Source: Bryobacterales bacterium (lineage in GTDB: Bacteria > Acidobacteriota > Terriglobia > Bryobacterales > Bryobacteraceae). Taken from it: a stretch of 64,000 nt of DNA. The position numbers and the translations under genes were made by a program. Position 1 is the stretch's first letter, and every line of letters begins with the position of its first letter. The stretch is taken from positions 1 to 64,000 of the forward strand of contig PMOK01000276.1 of NCBI GenBank assembly GCA_003162425.1. The letters run 5' to 3'. Below are positions 8,732 to 17,650 of the stretch, one piece after another. Below the pieces are notes generated by a model that was given only the letters and a program-made list of their open reading frames with translations, was not told where the DNA came from and searched no databases.

Positions 8732-9433
8732 ATGCCATTGACCGATTCCGCTCCGGCCGTCGAGAGAGCGGACACACTCGCCTTGCTGTATCAAGGCGTC
8801 CTGACAGGGATTGTCAGGATACAGGCGGCCCGTCAGTCTATCGCCGACGTTGAGACGTTTCGAAGACGAATGAAGGCCGCTTTGCAGGACGTCATGAAGG
8901 AGGCCACGGCAGCCGGTTACGAACCCACCGAGGTTCGGGAAGCAGAATTTGCAGTGGTCGCTTTCTTGGATGAAGCCATTCTTTCCTCAAAAGAGCCTAA
9001 AGCGGAAGAGTGGCGCAAAAGACCCCTCAATATCGAGCTTTTCGGTCAGGCGATCGCCGGTCACGTTTTCTTCGACAAATTGACGGATATAGAACGCCGC
9101 CGCGACTCTTTGCAATTGGCCGATTTACTGGAAGTGTACCTGCTCTGCCTGTTACTCGGATTCGAGGGACGTTTTGCTCCTCCGCTAAATAGCGAAGCAC
9201 ACCGAATTATTGAGCGCGTGCGCGCACGGATTGAGTCCATTCGCAGGATAGATTACAAGTTGTCTCCGTTGCTGGACCTCACTCCCGCGCCGCCCGCCAT
9301 TGCCAGCGGTCCCCCATGGCCGCTGTGGGCTGCGGGAGCTTTGGCTGCGGCCATACTTCTCTTCGTGTTGTTCAAGCTGCATCTCGGGTGGATGGTGGGA
9401 CGTATACCGTCCGCACTGCTGGATCTAAGATGA
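8732..9433 (+). CDS. tssL: TssL (DotU family), T6SS membrane complex
   Basis: A 233-residue DotU/IcmH-family protein: a cytoplasmic helical bundle (about 15-165, with VREAEFAVVAFLDEAIL and the family motif LLEVYLLCLLLGFEGRF) and one C-terminal membrane anchor (about 195-215, LWAAGALAAAILLFVLF). TssL pairs with TssM in the inner membrane and contacts the baseplate. There is no fused OmpA/peptidoglycan domain, unlike evolved TssL proteins. tssM starts 16 nt downstream, so the pair is co-transcribed. Confidence 0.95.
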   Translation: MPLTDSAPAVERADTLALLYQGVLTGIVRIQAARQSIADVETFRRRMKAALQDVMKEATAAGYEPTEVREAEFAVVAFLDEAILSSKEPKAEEWRKRPLNIELFGQAIAGHVFFDKLTDIERRRDSLQLADLLEVYLLCLLLGFEGRFAPPLNSEAHRIIERVRARIESIRRIDYKLSPLLDLTPAPPAIASGPPWPLWAAGALAAAILLFVLFKLHLGWMVGRIPSALLDLR

Positions 9434-9449
9434 GGAAGCCCGCGGGACG

Positions 9450-12400
9450 ATGATTCGAAGATTTCTATTCATCCTCTTCCTTTACGTGCTGCTGGTCTGG
9501 CTTCTCGCGTGGTACTTCTGCCGGCCGGATTTAAATCAAATTGTAGAACGCGGAATATTGTGGACCGCCATAGGTGTTGGTGCGCTTCTCGCGGGGTTCA
9601 TTGTTGAGCGTTTTGTCACTTGGTGGCGGCAGCGGCGCGCGGCCAAGGCCGCGAGTCCTGAGAAACCGGTAGCTACAACCAAGACAGTGCACGAAGACGA
9701 CGCTGCGTTGATGAATCTTCTCAGGGAAGCCGACGATCGGCTAGCGAGTGCGCCCGGTAGCCCGGCTCGCGCAGGGATACGGGTTCGGGATCTGCCCTTG
9801 TTTCTCGTGGTGGGTCTGGAAGGCGCGGGGAAGACAGCAGTTCTGCAGAACTCCGGGATTGAGCCTTCGCTTCTTGCCGGTCAGGTCTTGGGCAGCGGAA
9901 CGCCCATAACGTCGACTCGAGTCGCCAATGTTTGGCTCGCCCATGAATCGATTTTCGTTGAGATGAGCGGGCGTGTTTTCAACAGTGAACCGGGGCGCCT
10001 CGCGGAATTCGTCAGCGTGCTGCAGCCAGGTGGCAGGTCCAGAGGATGGATGAGCTGGTTCCAGCTTTTTCGAAAACCGATTTCGTTGCGGGGCGTCCTT
10101 CTCTGCATCGACTCCCGCAATTTTGCTGGAGCTCCCGAACCGGCCTCCCTGGACCGCGCGGCACAGAAGGTCCGCGAGAGATTGCTCGCGATTTCGGAGA
10201 GTCTCGGAATTGAATTCCCGGTCTATGTCTTGCTCACAAATTTGGACGGATTACCCTATTTCGCGGAATACTTCGCCCACCTTTCCGAAGATGAATCCGG
10301 ACAGGTGTTTGGCGTTCTAAGAGACGAGAAGCCGGTTGGCGAGAACGAAAAACGTGTGTGGGCCGATGCAGAGACCAGAAGGCTGAACCGGGCGTTTCAG
10401 TCACTTTTCGGACGATTGAGTGACAGGCGTCTGTTAACGTTGACGGTTGAGCCGGACCCATCGCACAAACCAGCAGCCTACGAATTTCCACGAGAGTTCA
10501 AGCGCATCCGGCCCGCCCTGGTTCAGTTTCTTGTGGATGTCTTCAAACCGGACCCCTTAAAGCTGAGCCCGCGTTTGCGAGGATTCTTCTTTGTTGGGAC
10601 AAAGAAGGTGGAGCGCGTGCTCAACCCCGGCGACGCAAAGAGTACCTACTCGTCGCAAAGGAAGGCTTTCGACGCCACTCAAATTTTCAAACCTGGGATG
10701 CGCGTGCCCTCGGGCGATCCATCGGTTCTTGGCAAAAGCGCCGCATCAAGCGCCGGCCAATTGGCGGACCGCTGGGTGTTCCTGACCGAGCTCTTTCATA
10801 GAGTGCTCCCCGGCGATCGTCCCCCGATTGCGAATACGTCTGGGCGGACGAGGCTCGATCCTCATCGAAAATATGTACTGGGTGGTGCAGTTGCGCTCGC
10901 TGGATTCTTGATATTCGTTTGGACCTTTTCGTGGATTGGGAATTGGCGTCTTTCTGGAAGAGTGGGAAGAGCAGTCAATGCAGCGCAAACGGGAGATGGA
11001 ACCTTGAGTCTTCAAAACCTCCAAACCCTCGGCCGCCTACGAGACGAGATCGAACGGTTGGAGGCCGATAGATCGCTTATTCTTCATTGGGGGCTATACC
11101 AGGGTGACACACTGCTGGATGTCGCACAAAGGGCCTATTTCGAACGTTTGAAACAGTTGAGTCTGGATGGTATTAATCGTGTGTTGGCCGGACATCTGGA
11201 GCACGCCTCCTCCGAGGCACAGTCCGCGGCGGCTACCCGTGATCGATTAGAAACCCATCGAACGATTACAGCAGGGTGTTCGGTCGACCGGCCTCTCATA
11301 TCGAGAGTCCTAAAGATGACTGCCGTGGAGGTGCATCCGGAGCTGAGCGGAGAGCAGCTGACCCTGTTGCAAAGTCAGTTGGACTTTTACGCAGGACGAT
11401 TTGAGCGCAACAAACAGCCGCCGGTGAAATTAGCAGAGAAGGTATCAGCCGTCGAGGAAGCCCGAAATTATCTACGCAGCATGGGGGGGCTCGACCAACA
11501 ATTGCAGTCCATCGTGAGACAGTTGAATCAACAAGTCAAATCCGCTTCGGTGACCGAAAACACAGAAGACTATCGCTTGTTGTTAAAAGGAAACGCTGAA
11601 GTTATCGGGGCGTTCACGAAAGCAGGCTACGACCTCTTTGACGGGCTGGCCGCGAAAGTGGGGAACAGTGGCGGGGACGACAGTTGCGTGATGGGGAATT
11701 CGGAACGGGTTGAAGCGGTGGGCAACGTCTTGGACCCGCGCACCCGGGACCAGCTTAAATCGCTATATCTTCTCCAATACGCAAAGGCGTGGAAGGAGTT
11801 TCTTGCCTCATACAGCGTCATTCCTTATAGGGACGCGCACGATGGGGCAGTGCGGCTCGGAAAGCTCAGTGCTTCCAGCTCTCCGCTTCTGGCCGTTGTG
11901 CACCTGGTGGCAACAAACACAAACTTCCCCGCCCCGAAACCGGGTGAGTTGGGCCTGGTTGGAAAAGGCGCTCAGGCGCTCGGCCTTAGTCGAGTGGCGA
12001 AGGCCGATAAAGCGTTAGCAGAAGGAAAGCAACTGCTTGAGAAGGACACACGTATAACGACCCCCGCGTATTTAACTCAGCTATTCCAGCCGGTACTCTT
12101 TACCTCCCCACCTGAGGATGGTCTAGTCAACGACCACGACCGATCGTACATTGAAGGTTTAAGGAAGCTGCAGGAGGGCCTTTACACGCTAGTGCAAGCT
12201 TCGCCAGCAGAGAAACCGACAGCAATCTCGGGGGCTCACGCCGCCTTCAGCCAGGCACAACGGGCACATTTGGCCCTTGCGGATCAATTCAGGAACGCTG
12301 CCGACGACGGGCTGAGCAAGCAACTGACCGATTTATTGGAACAGCCCATTCATCTGGCCGAACCGCTCGTCCCGATCAATGCCGATAGATCGATCGCGGC

Positions 12401-13127
12401 GACGAAGAACGGCGAGCTTGCTCTTTTCTGCCGGGAAATGTCCCCCATCTTGCGTAAGTATCCATTTAACCCGGCAAATCCAATCGGGGCCTCGATCACG
12501 GACCTAAGCAACGGTTTCGAACCCGGCAGAGGAAAGGTTTGGAAGTACGCGCTTGAGAAAGGGGCGGATCTCGTGGTCAGGAATACTTCCTCGAACAAGT
12601 GGGAAAGGAATCAAAACTGGCAAGGACCGCGGGTAACGCAAGACTTGGTGAACTTCTTGGATCGAGCGCAGGAATTATCGACTGCTATGTTCACCGACGC
12701 TGGTATGTTGCAGCCCAAGCTGAGATACATCTTGCGTCCCACCGGTTCCCAGCCGGTCCGTCTAGTACTGGACGGTACTGACCTTCGAAGTTCCGAAAGC
12801 GCATTGCAAAAGACCTTCTATTGGCCGGCCCAAGACGACAATAAACAAGGGGCGGAAGGCACGGTGGATGTGCGTGGGGGCGCAGGATTTGGCAAGTTTG
12901 TAGGTCTTTGGGGCGTTTTCCGTCTGTTTCAGACCGCGGATGAACGCGTTACCGGGCAGAAGTTTGTTCAATGGAGCGTAAATCGTGGGGGGGGAGGAGC
13001 CCAGCAGCAGAAGATCGACCCGCCGGCTAAGGTGGAATTCGTTCGGTTTCCCGCCGATGTTGACCTATTCAATCCTAGGTTTTTCGAAAGTTTGAGCTGT
13101 CCTGGCAAGGCTGTTACTCCGAACTGA
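9450..13127 (+). CDS. tssM: TssM (IcmF family), T6SS inner-membrane channel protein
   Basis: A 1225-residue IcmF-like protein. Two membrane helices at the N-terminus (about 3-22 and 37-55) are followed by a cytoplasmic NTPase-like domain with Walker A GLEGAGKTAVLQNSG (about residue 122). A third membrane helix lies near 470-490 (GGAVALAGFLIFVWTFSWIG), and a large periplasmic domain completes the protein, including the IcmF-type C-terminal region (about 1050-1200). It forms the trans-envelope core with TssL. A TssJ partner is not evident, so the periplasmic part may contact the OmpA-like lipoprotein instead (inference). Confidence 0.95.
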   Translation: MIRRFLFILFLYVLLVWLLAWYFCRPDLNQIVERGILWTAIGVGALLAGFIVERFVTWWRQRRAAKAASPEKPVATTKTVHEDDAALMNLLREADDRLASAPGSPARAGIRVRDLPLFLVVGLEGAGKTAVLQNSGIEPSLLAGQVLGSGTPITSTRVANVWLAHESIFVEMSGRVFNSEPGRLAEFVSVLQPGGRSRGWMSWFQLFRKPISLRGVLLCIDSRNFAGAPEPASLDRAAQKVRERLLAISESLGIEFPVYVLLTNLDGLPYFAEYFAHLSEDESGQVFGVLRDEKPVGENEKRVWADAETRRLNRAFQSLFGRLSDRRLLTLTVEPDPSHKPAAYEFPREFKRIRPALVQFLVDVFKPDPLKLSPRLRGFFFVGTKKVERVLNPGDAKSTYSSQRKAFDATQIFKPGMRVPSGDPSVLGKSAASSAGQLADRWVFLTELFHRVLPGDRPPIANTSGRTRLDPHRKYVLGGAVALAGFLIFVWTFSWIGNWRLSGRVGRAVNAAQTGDGTLSLQNLQTLGRLRDEIERLEADRSLILHWGLYQGDTLLDVAQRAYFERLKQLSLDGINRVLAGHLEHASSEAQSAAATRDRLETHRTITAGCSVDRPLISRVLKMTAVEVHPELSGEQLTLLQSQLDFYAGRFERNKQPPVKLAEKVSAVEEARNYLRSMGGLDQQLQSIVRQLNQQVKSASVTENTEDYRLLLKGNAEVIGAFTKAGYDLFDGLAAKVGNSGGDDSCVMGNSERVEAVGNVLDPRTRDQLKSLYLLQYAKAWKEFLASYSVIPYRDAHDGAVRLGKLSASSSPLLAVVHLVATNTNFPAPKPGELGLVGKGAQALGLSRVAKADKALAEGKQLLEKDTRITTPAYLTQLFQPVLFTSPPEDGLVNDHDRSYIEGLRKLQEGLYTLVQASPAEKPTAISGAHAAFSQAQRAHLALADQFRNAADDGLSKQLTDLLEQPIHLAEPLVPINADRSIAATKNGELALFCREMSPILRKYPFNPANPIGASITDLSNGFEPGRGKVWKYALEKGADLVVRNTSSNKWERNQNWQGPRVTQDLVNFLDRAQELSTAMFTDAGMLQPKLRYILRPTGSQPVRLVLDGTDLRSSESALQKTFYWPAQDDNKQGAEGTVDVRGGAGFGKFVGLWGVFRLFQTADERVTGQKFVQWSVNRGGGGAQQQKIDPPAKVEFVRFPADVDLFNPRFFESLSCPGKAVTPN

Positions 13128-13217
13128 AAACCGCCGGTCCAGGTGGCTTAAATTCGTGATATAGTGATTTGACTCAGCCCTATTGCAGTCGGCTCGCCGA
13201 GAAAGGAAAATTACGCG

Positions 13218-13748
13218 ATGGCTGGCAAAGATAGTCTTCAGAAGAAATTGAGTCGTGTACGTCCGCCACGAGTTCACATCACATACGATGTTGAGACAAA
13301 TGGGGCCATCGAAAAGAGAGACATCCCGTTTGTCGTCGGAGTAATGGCGGACCTGTCTGGCCAGCCCGAACAACCCCTTCCAGCAGTCGAGAAACGCAAT
13401 TTTGTTAAAATCGATAAGGACAGCTTCGATACGATACTGGGCACTATTAATCCTCGCCTCGCATTCAAGGTCGACAATAGGCTGTCTGAAGACGACACCC
13501 GTTTGGGCGTGGAGCTTCGGTTTAGTGCGATGGAGGATTTCGCGCCAGCACAGGTAGCCAAACAGATTCCGGCGTTACGAAAACTGTTGGAAGCGCGATC
13601 CGCCCTTCACAACCTACGGTCCAACCTGATTGGAAACGACAAGCTGGAAGCGCTCCTTCAGGGTGTCTTGAACAACCACGAGTCATTGCAACGTATTGGT
13701 GCGGAAACCGGAAGCCGCTCCACTCCCAAGGGAAACGAGGAGGAATAG
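13218..13748 (+). CDS. tssB: TssB (VipA), contractile sheath small subunit
   Basis: A 176-residue protein with the TssB signature: RVRPPRVHITYDVETNGAIE at the start, then LPFVVGVMADLSG-like IPFVVGVMADLSG, and the conserved FSAMEDFAPAQVAKQIPALR. It assembles with TssC into the contractile sheath. A 90-nt gap from tssM and AGAAAGGA before the start allow a separate promoter. tssC begins 4 nt after its stop, as expected for an obligate pair. Confidence 0.97.
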   Translation: MAGKDSLQKKLSRVRPPRVHITYDVETNGAIEKRDIPFVVGVMADLSGQPEQPLPAVEKRNFVKIDKDSFDTILGTINPRLAFKVDNRLSEDDTRLGVELRFSAMEDFAPAQVAKQIPALRKLLEARSALHNLRSNLIGNDKLEALLQGVLNNHESLQRIGAETGSRSTPKGNEEE

Positions 13749-13752
13749 CACA

Positions 13753-15264
13753 ATGGCCACGAACCCCGAGACTCAAAAGCAGGCTTCTGCGGCGGCGGAA
13801 GCAAAGTCGGGCGCAAGCCTGCTCGACACAATTGTCGAAAAAGGTCAACTGGGCCAAACCTCCGAAGAGAAAGACAAGGGCAAAGGGTGGGTTAAAGAAT
13901 TGGTGGACCAAGTCCTGGATGGGCAGGTCCAAGTTGACAAAGATACGGACGCCATGCTGGGCGAACGGATCAGGCAACTGGATGAGTTGATATCGAGTCA
14001 GTTGAACGAGGTGATGCACGCTCCTGAGTTCCAGAAACTGGAGGGCACGTGGCGGGGTCTCGAATATCTTGTGGCCAATACCGACACTTCTGAGCAGCTC
14101 AAGATCAAGGTTCTAAACGTCAGCAAGAGCGACATTGTTAAGGACTTTAGGGGACGACTGAACGACTGGGAAAAGGCCACAATATTCCGGAAGGTTTACG
14201 AAGAAGGCCACGGAACGCTTGGCGGTGAACCTTTTGGTTGTCTGGTTGGCGATTATGAGATCACTAGACACCCCGAGGACATCTTGCTCCTCACGAGCAT
14301 GTCGAACGTGGCAGCGGTGGCGCACGCGCCGTTTCTTACGGCCGCTAGTCCGGCTCTGTTCAACTGGGACGATTTCAGAAGGCTTGCCGGCGGGGGTGGG
14401 CAAAACAGGGGTTTAGCGGATATTTTCGATAGCGATACATACGTGCAGTGGCGGGATTTTAGAAAGAGCGAGGATGCCAAGTACGTAGGGCTTTGCCTTC
14501 CACACATTCTTCTCCGGCTCCCGTACGGTGAAAAGACAGCTCCCGTGGAAGAATTTGACTTCGAGGAAGGAGTCGATGGGAGCGATCATCACAAGTATCT
14601 CTGGGGGAATGCGGCGTACGCGCTTGCCGCTAGAATCACAGATGCATTTTCCAAGCACGAATGGTGCGCCGCAATCCGTGGGGTTGAGGGCGGCGGCTTG
14701 GTCGAAGGACTTCCGGCGCATACATTTCAGACCGATGATGGCGACCAGACTGTCAAGTGCCCTACCGAAATAGCCATCACGGACCGCCGCGAAAATGAGC
14801 TCTCCCAATTGGGATTCATTCCGCTCTGCCATTACAAAGGAACAACAAACGCGGTATTCATGGCAGCGCAATCCGCAAACCAGCCGACCAAGTACTTGGA
14901 CCCAGACGCGAACGCAAATGCAAGGCTTTCTGCCCAGTTGCAGTATACCTTCGCCGTAGCTCGTTTTGCGCACTTCCTGAAGGCGATGATGCGAGACAAA
15001 ATCGGCAGTTTTATGAGCCGCGAGCAATGCCAGAGGTTCTTGAGCGAATGGATAATAAACTATGTCTCGCTAGACGACTTCGCATCCCAGGACGCAAAGG
15101 CGAGACACCCTTTGCGGGAAGCGCAAATTGAGGTGGTAGAGGATACCTCAAAGCCCGGAGCCTATAAAGCAATCATGCGGCTGAGGCCGCATTTCCAGTT
15201 GGACGAAATAACGGTCTCGCTGAGGCTGGTGGCTCGCTTGCCACAGGTTAACAAGGCGAAGTGA
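13753..15264 (+). CDS. tssC: TssC (VipB), contractile sheath large subunit
   Basis: A 503-residue sheath protein; characteristic segments are FQKLEGTWRGLEYLVANTDT, WEKATIFRKVYEEGHGTLGG, PFGCLVGDYEI and RFAHFLKAMMRDKIGSFMSR, all typical of VipB. The ATG at 13753 is preceded by AGGAGGA and sits 4 nt after the tssB stop; the open frame continues upstream into tssB but that extension is not plausible. It forms the sheath with TssB and is recycled by ClpV. Confidence 0.97.
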   Translation: MATNPETQKQASAAAEAKSGASLLDTIVEKGQLGQTSEEKDKGKGWVKELVDQVLDGQVQVDKDTDAMLGERIRQLDELISSQLNEVMHAPEFQKLEGTWRGLEYLVANTDTSEQLKIKVLNVSKSDIVKDFRGRLNDWEKATIFRKVYEEGHGTLGGEPFGCLVGDYEITRHPEDILLLTSMSNVAAVAHAPFLTAASPALFNWDDFRRLAGGGGQNRGLADIFDSDTYVQWRDFRKSEDAKYVGLCLPHILLRLPYGEKTAPVEEFDFEEGVDGSDHHKYLWGNAAYALAARITDAFSKHEWCAAIRGVEGGGLVEGLPAHTFQTDDGDQTVKCPTEIAITDRRENELSQLGFIPLCHYKGTTNAVFMAAQSANQPTKYLDPDANANARLSAQLQYTFAVARFAHFLKAMMRDKIGSFMSREQCQRFLSEWIINYVSLDDFASQDAKARHPLREAQIEVVEDTSKPGAYKAIMRLRPHFQLDEITVSLRLVARLPQVNKAK

Positions 15265-15300
15265 TTCTTTTGTACGGTTGTCAGTAATGCGGTGCTTGGG

Positions 15301-15356
15301 TTGACATAGGTCTGGTACTTATCGACTTTTGCCCGTTGGCGATTTCGCATAACATT
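15301..15356 (+). promoter_or_regulatory. possible hcp promoter
   Basis: The 111-nt gap between tssC and hcp contains a consensus -35 hexamer TTGACA at 15301; possible -10 boxes downstream (ACTTTT at 15325 with an 18-bp spacer) are weak. Hcp is usually needed in excess, so an extra promoter here is reasonable, but only the -35 is clear. Confidence 0.3.
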
Positions 15357-15375
15357 GCTCTTGAAGGAGGCTACG

Positions 15376-15912
15376 ATGTCTTCAGCTCCCGCCATAGCAA
15401 AGCCCACGGCGGCTTTTTCGGCGTTCTTACAACTTGATGGTGTGCCCGGCGAGGCACAAGACGATAAGCACAAGGATTGGGTCGAACTCCTAGCTTACAG
15501 CCACCAGATGACGCAGCCGGTATCCTCGACTAGAAGTTCAGCGGGTGGCGCCGCCACCGGCCGGACGCAGCACGGAGATTTTGCAATTACGAAATTCATC
15601 GATAAGGCGTCCCCGAAGCTTTACGAGGCTGTGTCCAATGGAAAGCACTTCGATAAAGCCAAGATTGAGGTCTGTCGTGCCGGCGGGGCGCAACTAAAGT
15701 ACATGGAGATTACACTCGAAGAAGTCATGATATCCAACGTGCACGTCAACTCTCACGGCGAACAGAATAAAGATGGCGACGTTTTGCCCACAGAGACTGT
15801 GCATCTGAACTACGGCAAGATCGAGTGGACCTACACCCAGCAGAAGCGGAAGGATGGCTCTGGCGGCGGTAACGTGACGGGCAAGTTCGATTTAACTACC
15901 GGCAAGTCCTAG
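15376..15912 (+). CDS. hcp: Hcp (TssD), T6SS inner-tube protein
   Basis: A 178-residue Hcp-family protein. The N-terminal strand AFLQLDGVPGEAQDDKHKDW leads to VELLAYSHQM, then GRTQHGDFAITKFIDKASPK, IEVCRAGG and YMEITLEEVMISNV, and the C-terminal YGKIEWTYTQQKR. It forms hexameric rings stacked inside the sheath and can carry effectors. AAGGAGG lies 5 nt before the ATG at 15376. A 24-nt gap leads to tssA. Confidence 0.97.
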   Translation: MSSAPAIAKPTAAFSAFLQLDGVPGEAQDDKHKDWVELLAYSHQMTQPVSSTRSSAGGAATGRTQHGDFAITKFIDKASPKLYEAVSNGKHFDKAKIEVCRAGGAQLKYMEITLEEVMISNVHVNSHGEQNKDGDVLPTETVHLNYGKIEWTYTQQKRKDGSGGGNVTGKFDLTTGKS

Positions 15913-15936
15913 GTTCACGTGTTAACCCGCTAAGCC

Positions 15937-17178
15937 ATGGCCAGCCGCGTTTACCTCAGCGAGGAGCTGCTTCAACCCGTGAGGCCGGAGCAGCCCGCCG
16001 GGGATGATCTTCGCTTTGAACGCGTCTTCGCCGAAATTCTGGAGGCGCGTCGCGCGGACGATAGTGGCGCCAAGTCGGCCCAATGGGAAATCGTTGCGGA
16101 CCGTTGTTTGGGAGCTTTGCCGGTCAGTAAGGACCTTCGGCTTTGTTGCCTTCTCACGGAGGCGGCTATTCAGCTGGACGGGTTCGCCGGATTAAGGGAT
16201 TGTCTTCGGTTGACCCGCGAGTTGGTGGTCCGATTTTGGGACCAAGGACTCTATCCGCTTATCGAAGTTGGAGATCACGAGTATCGGGCCAGTTCCTTGT
16301 CGTGGTTCAACGACCGAATGCCGGACGCGATTCGCCTGGTTCCTATAACAGCTAGAGAATCCGGGGATAACTATAACTTCTCGCGCTTTTTGCAAGCGCA
16401 AGAATGGGGAACAGAAGAGTCCGTTCAAAGAATGACTGGAGCAAAGAGGGAGGCCGTGCCAGGTCTGCGAAAGCAAGGCTGGATTACGGTAGACGTATTC
16501 AACACCGCACTGAGGGCCACGAAGCGCAAGGATTTTGAACCGATTTACCAGTCATTTGATGAGGCTGAACAGGAGTTGAAGTCGCTGCGGCAAGTTGTGG
16601 ATGAGAAGCTCACAGGACCTTCCGCCCTGACCTTTAAGGAAGTAAGAGAAGCGTTCGAAGAAATGCGTCTTCTTTTGGAGACAGCAGTTAAGATCAAACG
16701 GGAGGAAGAGCCCGACGAACTGCCGTCGACGCAGGGAGCCGTACCCGGTCAACCTAAGACCATGGCGGGCTTCTGGACGGCCGGCATGCCTACCGACGCC
16801 TCCGGGGAATGGCAACATGCCGAAGCGATCATTCGGGCGGGCAACACCGATCAGGGCCTACAACGCATGGCTGTGTTGGCGGCTCAGGAATCGTCCGGCC
16901 GCGCCCGTTTCATGCGCAAGCTTATGTTGGTGGACGTCTGCCGGAACACAGGCCGGCTGCGGCTGGCTCAGTCTGTCCTCGAAGAGCTGAGAGACCAAAT
17001 TATCGAATATAAGCTGGACCGGTGGGAGAGTTCGGCATTGGTTGGAGCTGTTTGGTCGCGTTTGTATAGGATTTACCACCACAGTGAGAATAGCGACGAG
17101 AAGGAAAAAGCCGGGCAACTCTACACTCAACTTTCCAAACTTGATCCTTGGCAAGCGTATCTCGATTGCGAGGATTAA
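15937..17178 (+). CDS. tssA: TssA, T6SS baseplate/sheath assembly protein
   Basis: A 413-residue ImpA-family protein. The N-terminal ImpA_N domain is clear: PEQPAGDDLRFERVFAEILE, DWR-type segment WEIVADRCLGALPVSKDLRL, and LTRELVVRFWDQGLYPLIE. The C-terminal half (about 280-413) is helical with repeat-like segments (RAGNTDQGLQRMAVLAAQES, ARFMRKLMLVDVC) and could form the oligomerising tail. TssA starts assembly of tube and sheath on the baseplate. tssE starts 4 nt later. Confidence 0.92.
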   Translation: MASRVYLSEELLQPVRPEQPAGDDLRFERVFAEILEARRADDSGAKSAQWEIVADRCLGALPVSKDLRLCCLLTEAAIQLDGFAGLRDCLRLTRELVVRFWDQGLYPLIEVGDHEYRASSLSWFNDRMPDAIRLVPITARESGDNYNFSRFLQAQEWGTEESVQRMTGAKREAVPGLRKQGWITVDVFNTALRATKRKDFEPIYQSFDEAEQELKSLRQVVDEKLTGPSALTFKEVREAFEEMRLLLETAVKIKREEEPDELPSTQGAVPGQPKTMAGFWTAGMPTDASGEWQHAEAIIRAGNTDQGLQRMAVLAAQESSGRARFMRKLMLVDVCRNTGRLRLAQSVLEELRDQIIEYKLDRWESSALVGAVWSRLYRIYHHSENSDEKEKAGQLYTQLSKLDPWQAYLDCED

Positions 17179-17182
17179 CCGG

Positions 17183-17650
17183 ATGGCAAGGCCTGGAGAA
17201 CAGAATATCGTCGGTTCACTCTTCGATCGCCTTACGGACTTCGAGCCGCGCAATTCACGTGAAGTTTCACCGCCGTTGTCAGACCAGTTGCGCTTGCTGA
17301 AGGCGAGCGTTGCTCGGGACTTGACTAATTTGCTCAACACCCGGCGGAGCGAAGCCGACATTCCGGAGGAATTCGAACAGACCAGAGAATCCGTGGCGGC
17401 GTACGGCGTGCAGGATTTCACTACGGCTCCCGTCGATCGCGAGGCAGTCCGGAGAGCGATTGAAGGAAGTGTGCGCAGATTCGAACCCCGTCTCACTCGC
17501 GTGCAAGTGCGATTGGCGGAGAGCGGCGAATTCGTGTTTGCCTTCCGAATCTCCGGAGCTCTTCGCGTCGACCTCGGGCTGGAACCCGTGGTTTACGACG
17601 CCGAACTGCCGGTAGAGTCACGGCGGTTCAAAGTGACGCCGGGTCGATGA
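17183..17650 (+). CDS. tssE: TssE (gp25-like), T6SS baseplate wedge protein
   Basis: A 155-residue gp25/lysozyme-like baseplate protein. GSLFDRLTDFEP at the start and VARDLTNLLNTRRSE (the conserved arginine-containing LLNTR motif) are diagnostic; FEPRLTRVQVRL and a final beta strand follow. I chose the ATG at 17183, 4 nt after the tssA stop, because the domain begins there; the open frame extends upstream into tssA. The stop overlaps tssF by 4 nt (ATGA). Confidence 0.93.
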   Translation: MARPGEQNIVGSLFDRLTDFEPRNSREVSPPLSDQLRLLKASVARDLTNLLNTRRSEADIPEEFEQTRESVAAYGVQDFTTAPVDREAVRRAIEGSVRRFEPRLTRVQVRLAESGEFVFAFRISGALRVDLGLEPVVYDAELPVESRRFKVTPGR